This document shows, piece after piece, positions 47,091-55,490 of a stretch of DNA of 64,000 nt. The position numbers and the translations under genes are program-made. Within the stretch, counting starts at the first letter, position 1. Each line of letters starts with the position of its first letter. Source of the DNA: Streptomyces flavofungini (GTDB lineage Bacteria > Actinomycetota > Actinomycetes > Streptomycetales > Streptomycetaceae); the NCBI RefSeq assembly GCF_030388665.1, contig NZ_CP128846.1, forward strand, positions 8,652,001-8,716,000, written 5' to 3'. The notes under the pieces are model-generated. The model was not told where the DNA came from. It worked only from the letters and a program-made list of their open reading frames with translations, and made no database searches.

Positions 47091-50081
47091 TCATACGTCC
47101 CTCCCCGTGGGCACGGCCGGGCCCGGCGCCCGCGTGGCGGTGTCGTCCGGAGCGGCGGTCCCGGCGATGAGTTCGGCGTGTGCCGCGACCGTCCGGCTGT
47201 CGTAGAGCTGGCCCAGTTGGACGGCGCCCGGCCAGCGCAGTTCGTACGACGCGTGCAGTGCGAGCAGTTGGAGCGACGTACCGCCGAGGTCGAAGAAGCT
47301 GTCCCGCGCGTCGAAGTCGCCGTGGCCGAGGACGCCCGCCCAGCACGTCGCGACCTCCCGCTGCGCGTCGGTCGGCCACCGGTCGGTGTCGAGTGCCACG
47401 GTCTCGGCCGTCGGCGCCTGGAGTCGGCGCAGGGCCTCCTCGTCCGTCTTTCCGTTGGGAGTCAGCGGGATGGAGTCCACCGCCACGAACCGTCCGGGTA
47501 CGGCCTGAGGCACGAGCTGCCGTGCGCAGAACTCGCGCAATTCCCGGACGTCAGGGGGCGATTGCCGCCCGTGATCCGCGGTGGCGCGCACCCAGTAGGC
47601 GGTCAGCGTGGTGACGTCCACGTCCTCCACCCCCGGAAGCGCCTCCCTGGTGTCGACCACGACGGCCTGTCCGACCCCGGGGTGGCTCTCCAGAACGGCC
47701 GCCGCGGCGACCCGCTCGACCCGGACCCCGCCGATCTTGACCTGGCCGTCTTCGCGACCCAGGAACTCGAAGTGCCCCTCGGCGTTGAGTCGCGCCAGAT
47801 CACCGGTGCGGTACAGCCGCTCCCCGGGCGCGAACGGGTTGGCGACGAACCGCAGCGCGGTCGTCGTCGGGCGCGCCGCGTAGCCGAGGGCGAGCTGCAG
47901 GCCGCCCAGGTACAGCTCGCCGACATCGCCCGTCGGTACGGGGCGGAGCCGGTGGTCAAGGACGTACGCGGTGGAGCCCGCCGTGATCGCCCCCATGGGC
48001 ACCACGCCTTCCGGGACGCCGCTGACGTCATGCGCGGTGACCGCCACCGTCGCCTCCGTCGGCCCGTACTCGTTGCCGAGCCGCGTGCCCGGCAGCGCGG
48101 CGCGGTGTCGCCGCACCAGCGCGGGCGCGGTGGCCTCACCGGCCAGGACGAGGAGCCGCAGATGGCGGTCGGCGCCGTCGAGGTGCGGGAGCAACTGCCG
48201 GTAGAAGGACGGTGTGGTGAGGCACTGCTGGGCCTCGTGGGCGCGCAGCAGGTCCGCCACCCGCTCGGCGGACGGGAGTTCGTCCGCGCCCGGGAGCACG
48301 GCGGTGCCGCCCGTGCACAGCGCGTGGAACGTGAACATCAGCGAACCGTCGAAGGCGAGGCGCAGCGCGGAGAAGGCCGTCAGCCCCGGTTCGTAAGGGC
48401 GCGAGGCGATCAGGGAGGCAAGCCCGCCGCGGCTGATCATCACGTTCTTGGGCGGTCCGGTCGTGCCGGAGGTGGAGATGAGGTACGCGGGGGAGTGGGG
48501 GGACGGAGCGGCGTACGACGGGGTGTCGGGCGGCCCCGCGTGGGGCGAGTGGGCCCGCGGTGTCGCACCGGCACCGTCGGTCGGCGTCCCCGCGCCCGGC
48601 GCCGCGTCCAGGTCGATGAGCCCGGGTGCCGTGCCGTCGGCGGCCACTGCCGCGCGTACCTCCTCGGGCGGGGTCGCCGCGTCCCCGCCGTGGAAGACGA
48701 CCGCTGCACAGCCGGTGTCGCCGACGACCGCACGCAAGTGCGCCACGGGATGTCCGGGGTCGGCGACGCACCAGGCCGCTCCCGTGCGCAGGGCCGCGAC
48801 CATGCCGACGATGAGCGAGAGGCGCTGCCGTGCGTGGAGCACCACGACGTCCCCGGGGCGCACCCCCGCACTCTGCATGCGTCGGGCCAAGTCTGCGCTT
48901 TGCACGTCGAGGTGACGGTATGTCACCGATTCCGTGCCAACGGCCGCGGCGGTCCGCTCGGGCACCCGCTGGAACTGTCGGGCGATGAGGTCGAGCACGT
49001 CGGGCGGAGCGGCGGATGGGGCGGGCACCGGCGAGTCGTCGATGAGCGTGACGTGCTCGGCGCTCGGCGCCACCTCCTCGGGCGCGACGAGCACCATGGG
49101 CTCCGGCCCCGGATCAAGGACCTGGAAGCCGGAGAAGCGCAGCGTCACGAGCATGACGCGGTTGACGTCCGTCGCCACGAACTCGGCGAGCGGGCGCAGC
49201 CCCGCCGCCCTGGCCCGGGCGTTGACGTGCTGGATGAAGAGGGTGCCCACGCCCCGGGACATCACCCGGCAGGACATGAGGAGCAGTCGCAGCACGTTGT
49301 CGCCGCCGCGCCGGTGCGAGACGGAGAGCCCGATGGTGCCGTAGTCGCCGAAGCGGTCCCGCAGCGATGCCACGAGGATCTCGTGGTCGGGCGAGGCCAT
49401 CAGCTCACGCAGTTCCTCCATCCCGTACACCAGGCCGGTGCTGTTCAACTGATGGGTCCGGACGGTGAGTTCGTGGGCCCGCGCCAGGTCCTCCGGGGTG
49501 GCCCGCCAGATGCGCATCTCCAGGCCGAGCCAGGTCAGGAACTCCTCGCGGGTGCCGTCGAACGCCTCCTCGCTCTCCTTGCGCGCGCGTTCCGTGCGGT
49601 AGAGGGCGGCGCGGTCCGCGGACTCCGCGGTGGTGACGGCGGGGGTGAACTCGGGCCGCTCCGGAAGCCCGGCCATGTCCTCGGGGGCGTAGACGCGGAC
49701 CTCCGGCAGGGCCTGCTGGACCTCGGCCCGCTCCAGGGGGTCGTTGTCGATGAAGGCGAGCGAGTCGACGCCGATGTTCAGCTCCCGCGCGATCCGCCGC
49801 ATGGACTCGGACTTGTCGCCCCAGCCCACGCACACCGCGGCGAACCGGTCGAGGAGGCCGTGGGCGCGCAGGTGCGTCGTGGCCGTCGTGTGGTCACCGC
49901 GGCTGGCGACGGCGTGCAGGATGCCGCGCCGCTCCAGCTCGGCCAGGGCGCGCAGGGCCTCGGGCCGCGGGGTGACGGTGTCGTTCTCCAGGATCACGCC
50001 GTCCCACATGGTGTCGTCCAGGTCCCACACCAGGCACTTCACCGGCGAGGTCGGTGAGGCCGATGAGTTCGACGAGGTCAT
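47091..50081 (-). CDS. FkbH-like glyceryl transferase/phosphatase fused to adenylation and carrier domains
   Basis: A 996-residue three-part protein. Residues about 13-340 are FkbH-like: HAD motif LVWDLDDTMWDG, GWGDKSESMRRIA, FIDNDPLERAEV, and the GNAT-like part VRTHQLNSTGLVY and LLLMSCRVMSRGVGT. An A domain follows (about 390-890; TSGTTGPPK near 539), then a PCP with DLGGTSLQLL (Ser near 934). FkbH proteins load a glyceryl unit from 1,3-bisphosphoglycerate onto an ACP. The A-domain pocket reads about DGMLVAEVAK, near Tyr-type codes such as DGTITAEVAK. With no C domain ahead of it, the A-PCP pair may be the loading module. ATGA overlap with the KAS III gene. Confidence 0.9.
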   Translation of the reverse strand: MTSSNSSASPTSPVKCLVWDLDDTMWDGVILENDTVTPRPEALRALAELERRGILHAVASRGDHTTATTHLRAHGLLDRFAAVCVGWGDKSESMRRIARELNIGVDSLAFIDNDPLERAEVQQALPEVRVYAPEDMAGLPERPEFTPAVTTAESADRAALYRTERARKESEEAFDGTREEFLTWLGLEMRIWRATPEDLARAHELTVRTHQLNSTGLVYGMEELRELMASPDHEILVASLRDRFGDYGTIGLSVSHRRGGDNVLRLLLMSCRVMSRGVGTLFIQHVNARARAAGLRPLAEFVATDVNRVMLVTLRFSGFQVLDPGPEPMVLVAPEEVAPSAEHVTLIDDSPVPAPSAAPPDVLDLIARQFQRVPERTAAAVGTESVTYRHLDVQSADLARRMQSAGVRPGDVVVLHARQRLSLIVGMVAALRTGAAWCVADPGHPVAHLRAVVGDTGCAAVVFHGGDAATPPEEVRAAVAADGTAPGLIDLDAAPGAGTPTDGAGATPRAHSPHAGPPDTPSYAAPSPHSPAYLISTSGTTGPPKNVMISRGGLASLIASRPYEPGLTAFSALRLAFDGSLMFTFHALCTGGTAVLPGADELPSAERVADLLRAHEAQQCLTTPSFYRQLLPHLDGADRHLRLLVLAGEATAPALVRRHRAALPGTRLGNEYGPTEATVAVTAHDVSGVPEGVVPMGAITAGSTAYVLDHRLRPVPTGDVGELYLGGLQLALGYAARPTTTALRFVANPFAPGERLYRTGDLARLNAEGHFEFLGREDGQVKIGGVRVERVAAAAVLESHPGVGQAVVVDTREALPGVEDVDVTTLTAYWVRATADHGRQSPPDVRELREFCARQLVPQAVPGRFVAVDSIPLTPNGKTDEEALRRLQAPTAETVALDTDRWPTDAQREVATCWAGVLGHGDFDARDSFFDLGGTSLQLLALHASYELRWPGAVQLGQLYDSRTVAAHAELIAGTAAPDDTATRAPGPAVPTGRDV

Positions 50082-51103
50082 CGCGGTTCCTCCGTTCCCG
50101 GTGTCGGGGTCGCGGGGTGTGCTGTGCGGCGTACCAGCCAGCTGCTCCAGGCGGCCACGGGGCTGCTGTTCATCACGAGGGCATGGGCGCCGGGGGCGAG
50201 GGCGGGCGCCGTGTCGGCCATGTTGAGCAGCACGTCGACGGGGCCCAGGTGCCCGTAGCGGGAGAGGTTGCGCCCGCAGACCGGGTCGATGGGGACGTCG
50301 AGGGCCTCCTGCCAGAAGCCGAAGGCGGCCCCGGACAGGTTCTGCATCAGGTGGGTCGTGATGTCGTCGCCGGTCAGGCCGTTGCGGCGGAGCAGGTCTT
50401 CGTTGAGGGCGAGGAACTCCTTGCGGCTGCGCACCGCGAGCCGGAACGTGTAGTCCGGCTCGTTGGCGCACTTCTCCGCCCAGTCGCGTTCCGGTACGTC
50501 CCGGTAGTCGATGCGGAACAGGTCGGCGAAGGCGCCGTCCGTGCGCAGCGACTGGTCGACCAGTTCGAAGGGGCCCGGCACCTCGGACGTTGTCAGGAGC
50601 ACGGCGGCGGCGCCGTCCCCCACGATCGTCATCGGCGGGCGGTAGCGGGCGGGCGCGGCGGCCTTGGAGGTGGCGACGACCAGGACGCGGCGGAAGCCGG
50701 GCATGCCGCGAAGCAGCGCGGTGCCGAGGCTGAACGCCGCCGACACCGAGACGCAGCCCAGGTCGCCGACGCCGGAGACCAGCGCCCGGTGGGCGCCGAT
50801 GGCGTGCTGGACGCGGGTCGCCTCCGAGGCCATCAGGTACTGCGGCGCGCGGCCCTGGACGAGCAGCAGCGCGTCCAGCTCGGCCGCCCCGGTGCCCGTC
50901 GCGCGCAGCGTCGCCTCGGCAGCGCGTACAGCGAGGTCGGACTCGGTGAGGCCGTCGGCGGCGCGTACCTCGTCGATGCCGAGGGCGCGGGCGTGCCCGC
51001 GCCGGGCGGCGGGGAGCCCGTCCGTCAGGCCGTCGAGGGACCTGACGGTGTCGGGGAACCAGGTGCCGACGTGGCCGACGGTCACCGGCGGGGCGGCGGT
51101 CAC
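50078..51103 (-). CDS. KAS III (FabH)-like ketosynthase/acyltransferase
   Basis: A 341-residue thiolase-fold enzyme. The nucleophile is likely Cys near residue 115 in VGDLGCVSVSAAFSLG, a His near 251 in THLMQNLSGAAF, and YGHLGPVDVLLNM near 284 where FabH has the Asn of GNTSAAS. The apparent Cys-His-His set departs from FabH Cys-His-Asn. Related stand-alone enzymes in secondary metabolism move acyl groups or form C-C bonds with glyceryl-ACP in tetronate pathways. The GTG start overlaps the dehydrogenase stop (GTGA). Confidence 0.85.
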   Translation of the reverse strand: MTAAPPVTVGHVGTWFPDTVRSLDGLTDGLPAARRGHARALGIDEVRAADGLTESDLAVRAAEATLRATGTGAAELDALLLVQGRAPQYLMASEATRVQHAIGAHRALVSGVGDLGCVSVSAAFSLGTALLRGMPGFRRVLVVATSKAAAPARYRPPMTIVGDGAAAVLLTTSEVPGPFELVDQSLRTDGAFADLFRIDYRDVPERDWAEKCANEPDYTFRLAVRSRKEFLALNEDLLRRNGLTGDDITTHLMQNLSGAAFGFWQEALDVPIDPVCGRNLSRYGHLGPVDVLLNMADTAPALAPGAHALVMNSSPVAAWSSWLVRRTAHPATPTPGTEEPR

Positions 51104-52263
51104 CGCTGCCCGTCCCTGACGTGCGGGGTGTGCCGCGCGATGACCCGGTCGCCGATCGCGAGCGCCGAGACCTCGTCCGTTCCCTCGATGACCTGCATGA
51201 TCTTGGCGTCCCGGAAGAAGCGCCCGACCCGGTCGTTCAGGGTGCAGCCCGCCGCGCCGAGGAGCTGCACGGTGTCGCGGGTGACCGCGGCGGCGGCGGT
51301 GGCGGCCGCGTACTTGGCCATGATGGTCGCGGTGATGGCCTCGCGGTCCTTCGACTCCCGCAGGGCGGCGGCCCGTTCGCACAGGGAGCGTGCTCCTTCG
51401 GCGCGCACGTGGGCACGGCCGACGGCGGTGCGCACCGTGGCGTGCCCGGAGAGCGGGATGTCGCCCTGCCTGCGCCGGGCGACGTGCCCGGCGGCCTCGG
51501 CCAGACTGCCCTCGGCCATGCCGACGCACCCCCAGGCGACCGTGTGGCGGCCGTGGTCGAGGGCGGTTCCGACGGTGTGGGTGAGCCCGAATCCGGGCGG
51601 GCCGACGACGTGGTCCGCGGGGACGCGGACGTCGTCGAGGCTGATGTGGGCGAGGCGGGCGCCGCGCAGTCCGAGCGCGTCCGTGACCGGCTGTCTTCGT
51701 ACGCCGGGGGCGTCGGCCGGTACCAGGACCGTGGTCAGCCCGCCCGGCGCGCGGCCGAGGACCAGCAGCACGTCGGCGTCCTGGCCGAAGGTGACCCACA
51801 CCTTGTGGCCGCTGACCCGGACCTCGCCGTCGTGTGGCTCGACGCGGGTGGCGACGGCCGCGAGTTCGGTCCCCGCGCCCGGTTCGGTGGCGGCGAAACC
51901 CGCGAGCAGGTCCCCCGAGGCGAGGCGCGGCAGCCAGGTCTGCCGCTGGGCGGCGGTGCCCCAGCGGTGGACGGCCGCGTTGACCATGCCGCTGACGGTG
52001 AGCAGGGCGCGCAACGAGGAGCAGACCGCCCCGAGTTGGGCGGCCGCGTGCCCCACCGCGCGGGCTCCGGCGCCGCCGCCTCCGTACGCGGTGGGAACGT
52101 CCAGGCCGAGAAGACCGGCCCGCGCCGCTTCGCCGATCACGTCCTGGGGCAGACCGGTTCCGGCGTCCCACGCGGATGCCTCGGCCGTCGCTCTCGCGAG
52201 CAGTGCGGGGAAGCCGGGTGGGAGGTCGGGCGAGAGACCGGGAGCGAGGTCGGTCACCGTCAC
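51100..52263 (-). CDS. Acyl-CoA dehydrogenase-like enzyme (FkbI/ZmaE type)
   Basis: A 387-residue flavoprotein with the usual ACAD blocks: FAATEPGAGTELAAV, VSGHKVWVTFGQDA, the dimer/FAD helix region, and IMQVIEGTDEVSALAIGDRV with the catalytic Glu. In glyceryl-ACP pathways this homologue oxidises the C3 aldehyde to the acid, giving (2-hydroxy or 2-methoxy)malonyl-ACP. It sits between the ACP and KAS III genes with 4-nt GTGA overlaps on both sides, so all three are translationally coupled. Confidence 0.9.
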   Translation of the reverse strand: MTVTDLAPGLSPDLPPGFPALLARATAEASAWDAGTGLPQDVIGEAARAGLLGLDVPTAYGGGGAGARAVGHAAAQLGAVCSSLRALLTVSGMVNAAVHRWGTAAQRQTWLPRLASGDLLAGFAATEPGAGTELAAVATRVEPHDGEVRVSGHKVWVTFGQDADVLLVLGRAPGGLTTVLVPADAPGVRRQPVTDALGLRGARLAHISLDDVRVPADHVVGPPGFGLTHTVGTALDHGRHTVAWGCVGMAEGSLAEAAGHVARRRQGDIPLSGHATVRTAVGRAHVRAEGARSLCERAAALRESKDREAITATIMAKYAAATAAAAVTRDTVQLLGAAGCTLNDRVGRFFRDAKIMQVIEGTDEVSALAIGDRVIARHTPHVRDGQR

Positions 52264-52565
52264 TTCGACACCGCTTCCGCGGTGGGCGACGACCGCTCCC
52301 CACGCTTGCGCCGCACGTACTCGGCGATGCGCCTCACGGTACGGAAATTGTCGAGGTCAAGGTCCTCCACCTCGACGGAAACGCCATAGGCCTGTTCCAC
52401 ATGGACCACGATTTCCAGCGCTCTCAAGGAATTGATGAGTCCGCGCTCGAAGAAATCGTCGTCCGGTTCGATCGGAGAGGCAGTGAGGGACTCAAGGTGA
52501 TTCTTCAACTCAACAATGAGATCGTCGTGCACAGCGTCATGCAAAGAATGTGCCTGTTGGGTCAT
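52260..52565 (-). CDS. Discrete acyl carrier protein
   Basis: A 101-residue ACP with the phosphopantetheine site in ERGLINSLRALEIV (Ser near 45), preceded by PDDDFFERG. It is the first gene of the biosynthetic operon and the probable carrier for the glyceryl-to-hydroxymalonyl conversion. The ATG at 52565 is preferred (AAAGGAA about 12 nt upstream); an upstream in-frame start at 52595 would add ten residues. Confidence 0.9.
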   Translation of the reverse strand: MTQQAHSLHDAVHDDLIVELKNHLESLTASPIEPDDDFFERGLINSLRALEIVVHVEQAYGVSVEVEDLDLDNFRTVRRIAEYVRRKRGERSSPTAEAVSK

Positions 52566-52750
52566 GCCGCGTTCAATTCCTTTCGCGACGGCCACCGCGA
52601 CGGCCGCAAGGGCGCGAAGCTTCGGTGGCCGCTACCGCATACCGCCACATAAGTGCAGTTCGTGGCGGCATGCATGGGCGGTCGGTCAAACTGCGTGCAG
52701 GATTCACGTGCAACGCGGCGAGTCTGTCACAGGGCTTGTTCATGCGTCTA

Positions 52751-52767
52751 GAGATCTAATGGATCTC
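52751..52767. promoter_or_regulatory. Palindrome GAGATC-N5-GATCTC
   Basis: Perfect 6-bp arms around TAATG, about 190 bp upstream of the ACP start. A candidate operator for the operon, perhaps for the cluster AraC protein or an external regulator. Confidence 0.4.
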
Positions 52768-52780
52768 CTTGTGTGACATC

Positions 52781-52841
52781 AAATGAAAGGGAAAGTCTGC
52801 AGCTCCGAGGTACTTCGGAACATGAACTTCCCCTTTCACTT
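52781..52841. repeat. GA-rich 16-bp inverted repeat enclosing a small hairpin
   Basis: AAATGAAAGGGAAAGT (52781-52796) pairs 14/16 with the complement of ACTTCCCCTTTCACTT (52826-52841). The interval contains a TCCGA/TCGGA hairpin. Located 56 bp after the P450 stop codon, it could terminate P450 transcription or be a large operator for the biosynthetic operon. Confidence 0.5.
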
Positions 52842-52896
52842 GACAGCAGTGTGCAGAAGTTTGCCCGTTTCGGGACGTGAAAGCGGTGAGAAGCGG

Positions 52897-54255
52897 CTAG
52901 GCCGGGGTCGGCTCCAGGCGGGCGGGCAGGCGTTCATAGCCGCGGAGTATGCGGGTCCCGCGACGACGGGCGCCCGCCGTCAGGGCGAGCCGTGGAAAGC
53001 GCTCGTGGAGAATGCGCAGCCCGACTTCCCCCTCCATGCGGGCGAGGGCCGCGCCGAGGCAGTAGTGGCGGCCGGCGGAGAAGGACAGGTGGTCCTTGGC
53101 GTTGGCCCTGGTGATGTCGAACCGGTGCGGCTCGGTGAACACCGAGGTGTCGCGGTTCGCTCCGGTGAGCAGCAGGGAGACGGCCGCTCCTTGGGGGACA
53201 GGGTGTCCGGCGACGGTGGTGTCGCGGGCGGCGGTCCGTCCGGTGCGGAACAGGGGCGGGTCGAACCGCAGCATCTCGTCCACCGCGTTCGGCCACAGGG
53301 TGGGGTCGTCGCCGAGCGCGTCACGCTGGTCGGGATGGCGGTGCAGCAACCCGATGCCGTTGCCGAGCAGATTCACCGTGGTCTCGAAGCCCGCACCGAG
53401 CACCAGCCCGGCGGTGGCCCGGAGTTCCACGTCCGTCAGGCCGCCGCCGTCCTCGTCGCGGGCGGCGACCAGTTGGCTGAGCAGGTTGTCGCCGGGCTCG
53501 CGCCGGACCCGCTCGATGTGGTGCCCCAGCCAGTGGTCGAAGCTGATCAGCGAGTGTTCGAGGGCACGGAACCGGCGCCGGGACAGTCCGTAGTCGAGGC
53601 TGGGAGCGAGTGCCGCACCGTAGGCCCGCAGGCGTCGCAGCTCGGACTGTGGGACACCGAGGATCTCGGCGATCACCGTGACGGGCAGCAGACTGCAGTA
53701 CGAGGCGACCAGGTCCACGGGCGCGGCACCGGGCTCGCCACGCCGGAGGTCACCGAGGAGCTCATCGGCGATCTTCTCCGTGCGGGTGCGCAGCTGCTGG
53801 ACCGCCCGGACGGAGAAGACCCGGGTCACGAGCTTGCGGTACCTGGTGTGCTCGGGCGGTTCGGTGACCAGCAGGGACGGCGGTTTCAGCGGTCCCATCG
53901 GCGCGTTCGCGGCGGACCAGGCGGCGAGGCGCGCGAGCGGGCTGGTGCCCTCGGGGATGATCCCGGTGCGGAAGTCGTTGCTGCTGAGCACTTCCCTGAC
54001 GACGGCGTGGGAGGCCGTGACGTAGCCGTACCGGCCGTGATGCAGGGGGCCCTGGTCGCGGATGCGGTCCATCAGTTGGTGGAGCCGTCCGTCACCCGCG
54101 CCCGTGGGGTCGGGGGTTCTGGACTGGGCCACGAATTGGCTGTGGAGCTCGTCCCGCCGTGCCGCTCCGGCGATGGCAAGGCGGGGCAGGGCGTGCCCGA
54201 GGGCCCAGCGGACCTGTTGGGCGAGCCACTGCGTTCCCTGTGCGGTTGTGCTCAT
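52897..54255 (-). CDS. Cytochrome P450
   Basis: A 452-residue P450. The I-helix is LVLGAGFETTVNLL (Glu/Thr-Thr oxygen-activation region), the K-helix DEMLRFDPPLFRTGRTA, and the haem loop FSAGRHYCLGAALARME with Cys near 399. No reductase is fused, so external ferredoxin and reductase are needed. GGAGACG precedes the ATG at 54255. It is separated from the main operon by 331 bp and has its own promoter. It probably hydroxylates or otherwise tailors the peptide, or supplies a hydroxylated amino acid. Confidence 0.92.
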   Translation of the reverse strand: MSTTAQGTQWLAQQVRWALGHALPRLAIAGAARRDELHSQFVAQSRTPDPTGAGDGRLHQLMDRIRDQGPLHHGRYGYVTASHAVVREVLSSNDFRTGIIPEGTSPLARLAAWSAANAPMGPLKPPSLLVTEPPEHTRYRKLVTRVFSVRAVQQLRTRTEKIADELLGDLRRGEPGAAPVDLVASYCSLLPVTVIAEILGVPQSELRRLRAYGAALAPSLDYGLSRRRFRALEHSLISFDHWLGHHIERVRREPGDNLLSQLVAARDEDGGGLTDVELRATAGLVLGAGFETTVNLLGNGIGLLHRHPDQRDALGDDPTLWPNAVDEMLRFDPPLFRTGRTAARDTTVAGHPVPQGAAVSLLLTGANRDTSVFTEPHRFDITRANAKDHLSFSAGRHYCLGAALARMEGEVGLRILHERFPRLALTAGARRRGTRILRGYERLPARLEPTPA

Positions 54256-54613
54256 GCGGTTTTCGTCTCCGATCCTTACGTGGATGCGTGCTGTGTGCGC
54301 CCCTCGTGAGTCGTCGCAGTGTGGGGACGGGCCGTCGCTGCGCCGTCGGCGCGTCATGGGCACGTGTCCGACGCCCGGCGGTACGCCGTCGGCGCGTCGC
54401 CGCGCGCGAGCCCTCGCGGTCCGCTCGACGAGCGCGAGTGGCTTCGGCCTTCGGAGCAGCATGCCCCGTACGGTGTTCGAAAATCCACGCTTCTTGGATC
54501 GCGGGCCCGTCGACGCGCCCGGACCGCCCCGGAGTTGGCAGCACAGCAGGAGGCGGCAGAGCCGGAGCGTCGGCTCTGCCGCCTCGGATCCACTGTCCAG
54601 TGGGAGGAGTTCG
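54256..54613. other. Intergenic region at cluster edge
   Basis: A 358-bp region between the P450 and the aldolase operon, both on the minus strand. It contains the aldolase terminator at 54550-54585 and, nearer 54256, the P450 leader. No credible gene; this is the likely right-hand boundary of the biosynthetic cluster. Confidence 0.55.
54550..54585 (-). terminator. Terminator of aldolase operon
   Basis: A perfect 15-bp stem (GAGGCGGCAGAGCCG and complement) with a 6-nt loop, 29 bp after the aldolase stop codon. Confidence 0.88.
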
Positions 54614-55471
54614 CTAGGCGTCCGCGTTGAGCACCCCGATCAGTCGCGTCGCCGTCGTGGTCATGGCCTGCCGGCCCACCGTCAGGTAGCTGCGGGTGTC
54701 CACCGCCTTGGGGTGCTCGGCGAGGTAGGCGCGGATCGCGTTGGTCATGGCGATGTTCAGGGCCGTGCCGATGTTGACCTTGGCGATGCCGCCCGAGACC
54801 GCCCTGGCCAGTTCGTCGTCGGGGACTCCGGAGGAGCCGTGCAGGACCAGGGGCACCCGCAGGGCCTCGTCCAGGCGGGCGAGCAGGGCGTGGTCGAGGG
54901 CCGCCGTGCGGGAGGTCATGGCGTGCGAGCTGCCGATGGCGACGGCGAGCGCGTCGACGCCGGTCTCGGCGGTGAACTGGCACGCCTCCTCGGGGCCGGT
55001 GCGGGCGCCGGGCGCGTGCGCGTCCAGGGGAGGTTTGCCGCCCTTCCCGCCGACCTGTCCCAACTCCGCCTCGACCCACAGGCCTTGGCTGTGCGCCCAG
55101 TCGGCGGCGGCGCGGGTCGCGGTGAGGTTCTGGTGGTAGGGCAGCTGCGACGCGTCGTACATCACGGAGCTGAAACCGGCGTCGGCCGCCTGCCGCAGCA
55201 GGGCGTCCTGCGTGACGTGGTCGAGGTGCAGGGAGACCGGCACGGTCGCCGCCTCGGCGAGGGCGAGCGCGGCGCGGGCGAGCGGCAGGATGCGTCCGTA
55301 GCGGTAGCTGACCGCGTTCTCGCTGATCTGGAGCACCACCGGGGACGTGGCGGCCTCGGCCCCGGCGACGACGGCCTCGGCGTGTTCGAGGGTGATGATG
55401 TTGAAGGCCGCGACGGCGCGGCGCTTGGCGGTGGCCTCGGCGACGAGAGCGCCGGTCTGTGCCAGCGGCAT
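54614..55471 (-). CDS. Class II fructose/tagatose-bisphosphate aldolase (KbaY/GatY-like)
   Basis: A 285-residue zinc aldolase. It has AAFNIITLEHAEAVV, zinc/catalytic LHLDHVT, SSVMYDASQLPY, VEAELGQVGG and VLHGSSGVPDD, then IAKVNIGTAL for phosphate binding. It would cleave tagatose-1,6- or a related ketose bisphosphate in amino-sugar or galactitol breakdown. GGGAGAAA precedes the ATG at 55471. It forms an operon with the SIS isomerase upstream. Confidence 0.9.
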   Translation of the reverse strand: MPLAQTGALVAEATAKRRAVAAFNIITLEHAEAVVAGAEAATSPVVLQISENAVSYRYGRILPLARAALALAEAATVPVSLHLDHVTQDALLRQAADAGFSSVMYDASQLPYHQNLTATRAAADWAHSQGLWVEAELGQVGGKGGKPPLDAHAPGARTGPEEACQFTAETGVDALAVAIGSSHAMTSRTAALDHALLARLDEALRVPLVLHGSSGVPDDELARAVSGGIAKVNIGTALNIAMTNAIRAYLAEHPKAVDTRSYLTVGRQAMTTTATRLIGVLNADA

Positions 55472-55490
55472 CTGGTTTCTCCCGTCCCGG

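Larger units (their letters stand above)
52566..52896. other. Promoter region of the biosynthetic operon, rich in inverted repeats
   Basis: This 331-bp, comparatively AT-rich stretch separates the P450 gene from the ACP-led operon on the same strand. No credible gene is seen. It holds a palindrome at 52751-52767 and a long GA-rich inverted repeat at 52781-52841, listed separately. It must contain the promoter for the 18-kb operon; no convincing -35/-10 pair could be fixed by eye. Confidence 0.6.

Noticed and set aside
41994..52565. Methoxymalonyl-ACP pathway
   Set aside because: No O-methyltransferase (FkbG type) is in the window; hydroxymalonyl is the better reading, unless the methyltransferase is elsewhere.
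47091..52565. Tetronate biosynthesis (FkbH + KAS III + ACP)
   Set aside because: The acyltransferase and dehydratase that complete tetronate rings are absent, and the ACAD and hydroxyacyl dehydrogenase point to a malonyl-type extender; kept only as an alternative.
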